A stretch of 64,000 bases of DNA from Neobacillus sp. WH10. GTDB taxonomy: Bacteria; Bacillota; Bacilli; Bacillales; Cytobacillaceae. The stretch lies in contig NZ_CP126110.1 in NCBI RefSeq assembly GCF_030123405.1, positions 1,240,001 to 1,304,000 on the forward strand, given 5' to 3'. Below the pieces are notes generated by a model. The model was not told the DNA's origin, made no database searches, and saw only the letters and a program-made list of their open reading frames with translations. Of this stretch, positions 60,569-64,000 are shown in pieces. The position numbers and the translations under genes are program-made. The stretch's first letter is position 1. The number at the start of each line of letters is the position of its first letter.

Positions 60569-61021
60569 ATGAATGCATCCTGTTTAATCGTTTATTCAAG
60601 TATGACAGGGAATACTGAAGAAATAGCCAACCTTATTGGAGAAGGCATTCAAAAGACCGACGGTTCTGTAACGATAAAGGATATTTTAGAAGTAGATGTA
60701 ACAGATCTTCAAGATTACGATGGTATATTGTTGGGTGCCTATACCTGGGGAGATGGCGAGCTGCCGGATGAGTATCTTGATTTTTATCATGAAATGGACC
60801 AATTAAATTTAACGGGGAAAATAGCAGCTGCTTTTGGCTCATGCGATTCTTCGTATGAGCATCACGGGGGTGCGGTTGATATTTTAGCGAAAAAGCTTGC
60901 GGAATTGGGTGCTGATATCGTGCTTGAGGGTTTAAAAATCGACCTTTCACCAACTGAAACGGGAATAGAACAATGTATCAAATTTGGTCATTCCTTTGTA
61001 GAAAAATTATTATTTTCTTGA
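60569..61021 (+). CDS. Flavodoxin
   Basis: A 150-residue FMN protein (YkuN/YkuP type) that replaces ferredoxin in low-iron conditions. The FMN phosphate loop is YSSMTGNTEEIA; ring-stacking segments are AYTWGDGELPDEYLDFY and GSCDSSYEHHGGAVD. TGAGGTGATT precedes ATG. FNR-type and Fur-like boxes upstream suggest control by oxygen/NO and iron. The HMA protein gene follows after 10 bases. Confidence 0.9.
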   Translation: MNASCLIVYSSMTGNTEEIANLIGEGIQKTDGSVTIKDILEVDVTDLQDYDGILLGAYTWGDGELPDEYLDFYHEMDQLNLTGKIAAAFGSCDSSYEHHGGAVDILAKKLAELGADIVLEGLKIDLSPTETGIEQCIKFGHSFVEKLLFS

Positions 61022-61031
61022 GAGGAGTTTA

Positions 61032-61247
61032 GTGAGGATGAGTATGATGGAACTGGCATTGAATGATGTTGCCTGCACAGGTTGTATCGGGAGAATTAAA
61101 AGACAGATACAAAGAACCCAAGGTATTGAAAAAATAAAGATATTGTCCGGAAGTGGAAAAATGTTAATCACCTTTAATGAAAATATCATTCAATCAGAGG
61201 AAATTAATCGTAATCTTTATAAATGGACACTGCGAACGTTTGATTAA
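61032..61247 (+). CDS. Heavy-metal-associated (HMA) domain protein
   Basis: A 71-residue CopZ-like fold with the metal motif CTGCIGRIK, i.e. xCxxC. It is shorter at the metal loop than CopZ and carries no MxCxxC methionine. Start GTG at 61032 (GAGGAG upstream) or ATG at 61038/61044. Co-transcribed with flavodoxin; a copper or other soft-metal carrier used in the same conditions is likely. Confidence 0.75.
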   Translation: MRMSMMELALNDVACTGCIGRIKRQIQRTQGIEKIKILSGSGKMLITFNENIIQSEEINRNLYKWTLRTFD

Positions 61248-61253
61248 CAAATG

Positions 61254-61278
61254 CTGCTCGCAGGGAGCAGTTTTTTTT
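61254..61278 (+). terminator. Intrinsic terminator after the HMA gene
   Basis: CTGCTC-GCAGG-GAGCAG followed by TTTTTTTT. The stretch 61279-61574 holds only short AT-rich frames without support. Confidence 0.85.
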
Positions 61279-61574
61279 ATAAAAAATACTTTATTAAGAA
61301 CATTTAAGTTCGTTATAATAAATAATGATATAGCAATATCTACGACAGTAATAATTTTTCCTCCCGGTAAAATAATAACCAAAAAAGGGAAGAAATATTT
61401 TGGAGAACAAACAGGAAAGTAAATTCGAGGATGCCTTTATGTAAATTGAATTAAAGGCTCAGTTACAAGCGGACTTAAATGTTCTCTTTTTGTTTTTAAA
61501 TAAAGAATGAGTTAGCGTACAAAATTAAGAGCAACAATTGTTATAGGTAGTAAAAAATTTTTAAAGGAGGAACC

Positions 61575-61874
61575 ATGAGACTCTGCTTATTCCTGTTATT
61601 TGCCGGTGTATTGGACGCTGTCTTGACCCATTTCGGGATTGCTTCAGGTTTCGTTGAAGAAGGGAACCCGATGATGAAGCTTGTCATTGAACAAAGCTGG
61701 TCCTATTTTTATATGATAAAAATAGTTCTGCCTCTTCTCCTGCTTAGTTTGTTTTATTATCGACCTTTGAAAGGATGGATTAGAAAGCTCATCGCCTCCA
61801 CCTGTGTTCTTTACCTCTCTGTCCTTGTATATCACACGATCTGGATTATCCTCTACATCAATACTTCAACATGA
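61575..61874 (+). CDS. DUF5658 family membrane protein
   Basis: A 99-residue protein with three membrane helices; FAGVLDAVLTHFGIASGFVEE and GNPMMKLVI match DUF5658-type small proteins of unknown function. AAAGGAGG precedes ATG. Stand-alone gene. Confidence 0.7.
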   Translation: MRLCLFLLFAGVLDAVLTHFGIASGFVEEGNPMMKLVIEQSWSYFYMIKIVLPLLLLSLFYYRPLKGWIRKLIASTCVLYLSVLVYHTIWIILYINTST

Positions 61875-61962
61875 TCCCATCTAGACACCCAAAGATTATT
61901 ACGATAGTATCAATACGATATCGAAAAACAAATAATAAGAAAAATGATATAAGGAGTACAAC

Positions 61963-63108
61963 ATGTTAAATACGTTAAAGCCATTTTTACAGGAAGCGTG
62001 GGAAAAATCAGGGTTTCAACAACCGACTTCGATTCAAGAAGCCGCAATCCCACTAATTTCAGAAGGCAAAGATCTAATTGCCGAATCACCGACAGGTACA
62101 GGAAAGACACTCGCTTATTTACTTCCAGTATTAAATAAAATCGAGATGAATGCGCAGTCCCTACAAGCAGTAGTGCTCGCCTCTTCACAAGAGCTAGTCA
62201 TGCAGGTCTATCAAGAATTTCAAAAATGGTCGGAAGGAAGCGGAATAAGGGGCACGTCGATTATTGGCGGGGCAAACTTAAAACGGCAACTAGAAAAATT
62301 AAAAAAGCGCCCCCATGTTATTTTTGCAACACCTGGCAGATTGTTAGAACTAATTAAGCAGAAAAAAGTTAAAATGCATGAAGTAAAAACAGTCGTTCTT
62401 GATGAGGGTGATCAGCTTTTGATCCCTGAGCATTTACACACTGTCCAAAACATTGTGAAAGCGACCTTGAATGACCGCCAAGTCGTATTATTTTCGGCAA
62501 CGATGAAACCAGCGACAGAAAAGCTGGCAAAAGAAATGACAAACAAACCTGAAGTACTAAGAATTGAAAAAGATGAAATGGCTTCATCGGGAGAAGTAGA
62601 GCATATATATTTTTCATGTGAACCAAGGGATAAAATTAAACTGCTTGAAAAAATTGCCCGCTTAGAGAATAGTAAAACGCTCGCATTTATAAATGACATC
62701 GGAGAGATTCAAGTCTTTAAAGAAAAAATGCTTTTTAAAGAGTTATCAATCGGGGTCCTGCATAGTGACATGAAGAAGCTAGATCGTCAGGAAACATTAA
62801 AGGCTTTCCGCGATGGTAAAATAAAAATGTTGATTGCCACAGATATTGCGGCACGTGGCCTTGATATTCAAGGGGTTACACATGTGGTTCAGATTGACTT
62901 CCCAAAGGACATCTCCCAATATGTGCACAGAGCAGGAAGAACAGGGAGAATGGGCGCTAATGGTACGATTATCTCCCTTGTAACTGAACGCGAAGAACGT
63001 GAACTTAAGCGCTATTGTCGTGAGTTAAACGTCTCGCTTAATAAAAGAGTTTTTTATCAAGGACAAATTGTTCCTGAAGAACAAAGAAAACAAAAACTGA
63101 AAAAATGA
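61963..63108 (+). CDS. DEAD-box-type RNA helicase with DEGD motif II (YfmL/CshC-like)
   Basis: A 381-residue two-domain helicase: Q motif (GFQQPTSIQEAAIP), Walker A (SPTGTGKT), motif Ib region (TPGRLLEL), motif II DEGD (VVLDEGDQLLIPE) in place of DEAD, motif III (FSATMKP, i.e. SAT), and motifs V-VI (IATDIAARGLDI, HRAGRTGRMG). The length and lack of a C-terminal extension match YfmL (CshC) of B. subtilis, involved in ribosome assembly and cold growth. The Ala-to-Gly change keeps the catalytic Asp-Glu and final Asp. AAGGAG upstream. Confidence 0.85.
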   Translation: MLNTLKPFLQEAWEKSGFQQPTSIQEAAIPLISEGKDLIAESPTGTGKTLAYLLPVLNKIEMNAQSLQAVVLASSQELVMQVYQEFQKWSEGSGIRGTSIIGGANLKRQLEKLKKRPHVIFATPGRLLELIKQKKVKMHEVKTVVLDEGDQLLIPEHLHTVQNIVKATLNDRQVVLFSATMKPATEKLAKEMTNKPEVLRIEKDEMASSGEVEHIYFSCEPRDKIKLLEKIARLENSKTLAFINDIGEIQVFKEKMLFKELSIGVLHSDMKKLDRQETLKAFRDGKIKMLIATDIAARGLDIQGVTHVVQIDFPKDISQYVHRAGRTGRMGANGTIISLVTEREERELKRYCRELNVSLNKRVFYQGQIVPEEQRKQKLKK

Positions 63109-63138
63109 AAGCAGTGGGGCCCCTCCCACTGCTTTTTT
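63108..63138 (+). terminator. Intrinsic terminator after the helicase gene
   Basis: AAAGCAGTGGG and CCCACTGCTTTTTT around GCCCCT. Confidence 0.85.
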
Positions 63139-63204
63139 GCATTTGTCAAAAAGGATTTCCAGTTTCTCTCTAGAATTTGTAACTGAGAAATGGGGGGAGT
63201 AACA

Positions 63205-64000
63205 ATGGAAAATCCAAAATTAATCAAATATCTCGATGAATGGCTTGAGGAGGTAACAATCAGCGAAATTCAACAAAAATTGGATTGTGGCGAGCTTACA
63301 TCTAAAGAACTGGTCTTAATGTATTTACATAGAATTTCACGTTTCGATAAAGACCTGCATTCAATCCTTGAAGTGAATCCTGATGCCCTTCAAATAGCGG
63401 AAGCGCTTGACGTAGAACGGAAAGAAACGGGAAAACGCAGCAAGTTGCACGGAATACCGATTTTAATAAAAGATAATATTGACACCTTTGACAAAATGCA
63501 TACAAGTGCCGGGTCGCTTGCTTTAAAAAATTCTATTGCCCTTAAGGATTCGTTTGTTGCAGAGCAATTACGAAAAGCTGGCGCTGTTATTCTCGGGAAG
63601 ACGAATATGACTGAATGGGCAAATTTCATGGCGATTGGCATGAAAAGCGGCTATAGTTCAAGAGGCGGCCAAGTTCTGAATCCGTATGGTCTGGGAAAAT
63701 TTGATGTCGGCGGCTCCAGTTCAGGTTCAGGAGCGGCAATTGCAGCCAATTTTGCCGCAGCCGCTATCGGGACAGAAACCTCGGGCTCGATTCTAAATCC
63801 ATCCTGCCAAAATTCGTTAGTAGGAATTAAACCAACCGTTGGTCTAATTAGCCGCAGAGGAATTATCCCTATCGCCCATACTCAGGATACTGCTGGGCCG
63901 ATGGCAAGGACGGTTGAGGATGCAGCAATTCTGTTAAATGCACTGTGTGGAAAAGATGAACTTGATCCCATTACCGGGACAAACCCGTTTAGTGATTTTG
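63205..64000 (+). CDS. Amidase (AS family), cut by the window end
   Basis: The first 265 residues of an amidase-signature hydrolase. The Ser-Ser-Lys triad is visible: Lys in GIPILIKDNID, the cis-Ser in GGSSSGSGAAIA, and the nucleophile in TETSGSI. The N-terminal extension (about 35 residues before the KLDCGELTSKELV segment) and SGYSSRGGQVLNPYG are as in Bacillus YerM-type amidases rather than GatA. GGGGGGAG lies 6 bases before the ATG. The 3' end is outside the window. Confidence 0.8.
   Translation, partial: MENPKLIKYLDEWLEEVTISEIQQKLDCGELTSKELVLMYLHRISRFDKDLHSILEVNPDALQIAEALDVERKETGKRSKLHGIPILIKDNIDTFDKMHTSAGSLALKNSIALKDSFVAEQLRKAGAVILGKTNMTEWANFMAIGMKSGYSSRGGQVLNPYGLGKFDVGGSSSGSGAAIAANFAAAAIGTETSGSILNPSCQNSLVGIKPTVGLISRRGIIPIAHTQDTAGPMARTVEDAAILLNALCGKDELDPITGTNPFSDF

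Noticed and set aside
61177..61422. 81-codon frame after the HMA gene
   Set aside because: Overlaps the HMA gene and its terminator, has no binding site, and encodes a low-complexity peptide.
63205..64000. GatA subunit of GatCAB (which would pair with the GlnRS question)
   Set aside because: N-terminal extension and sequence style fit stand-alone amidases; no gatC or gatB context is visible in the window.

Overview
The window is low-GC, densely coded chromosomal DNA with purine-rich ribosome binding sites, frequent TTG/GTG starts and intrinsic terminators. Many proteins resemble Bacillus proteins (YqgC, Amj, GuaD, YfkAB, YthPQ, C39 peptidase). It most likely comes from a soil Bacillaceae species, probably a nitrate-reducing Bacillus or Neobacillus relative; this is inferred from gene content only. 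I recognised no tRNA, rRNA, prophage, intact insertion sequence or CRISPR array.

Layout. 0-7.4 kb: small membrane proteins, a broken Nudix gene, an HExxH/DUF2750 fusion, an RtcB-type RNA ligase, and a BcrR/S/A-like two-component/ABC cassette cut off by an IS66 scar. 7.5-11.7 kb: three-subunit xanthine dehydrogenase plus guanine deaminase (purine catabolism). 12-17.4 kb: chloramphenicol-phosphotransferase-like kinase, D-2-hydroxyacid dehydrogenase, SDR dehydrogenase, Amj lipid II flippase, TPR protein. 17.5-26.8 kb: a CBS-PAS sigma-54 activator followed by two acyl-CoA synthetases, an acyl-CoA dehydrogenase, a thiolase and a class III CoA-transferase. Two well-formed -24/-12 promoters (before the SDR and before the first synthetase) suggest one fatty or branched acid catabolic regulon. 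27-34 kb: RecQ, an ABC transporter pair, a formate/nitrite channel, radical-SAM YfkAB. 34.4-40.5 kb: TetR with an operator-overlapped promoter, small membrane proteins, a 14-unit repeat array, split threonine/serine exporter, C39 peptidase.

40.6-44.5 kb holds the most novel-looking locus. A membrane histidine kinase and an HD-GYP protein share the same multi-pass input domain and a similar upstream sequence. They are followed by a 23-residue cysteine/tryptophan-rich peptide gene overlapping the HD-GYP stop codon behind a near-perfect Shine-Dalgarno, an attenuator hairpin, and a PqqD-like/M50 membrane peptidase. This looks like an undescribed modified-peptide or pheromone system.

44.6-52.7 kb: a molybdopterin oxidoreductase of assimilatory-nitrate-reductase type with a four-cluster ferredoxin, a Rieske protein and a NarI-like membrane subunit, behind a leader with a strong terminator-like hairpin. 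An NreABC-like nitrate-sensing set with two kinases follows. 52.8-64 kb: GlnRS (unusual for Bacillaceae), a Gfo/Idh oxidoreductase, a NapH-like iron-sulfur membrane protein, TetR + SCP2, kynurenine formamidase, remnants of other genes, an Fnr-type regulator divergent from a flavodoxin with both an FNR-type box and a Fur-like box, a variant DEAD-box helicase, and the start of an amidase.

A second theme is intergenic repeats. Unrelated short tandem arrays recur with spacings of 52, about 20.5 or exactly 20 bp, close to whole numbers of DNA helical turns. Two further dispersed repeat families (GTCTAGCTCC type and GGTGTCAGGCACC type) are also present.
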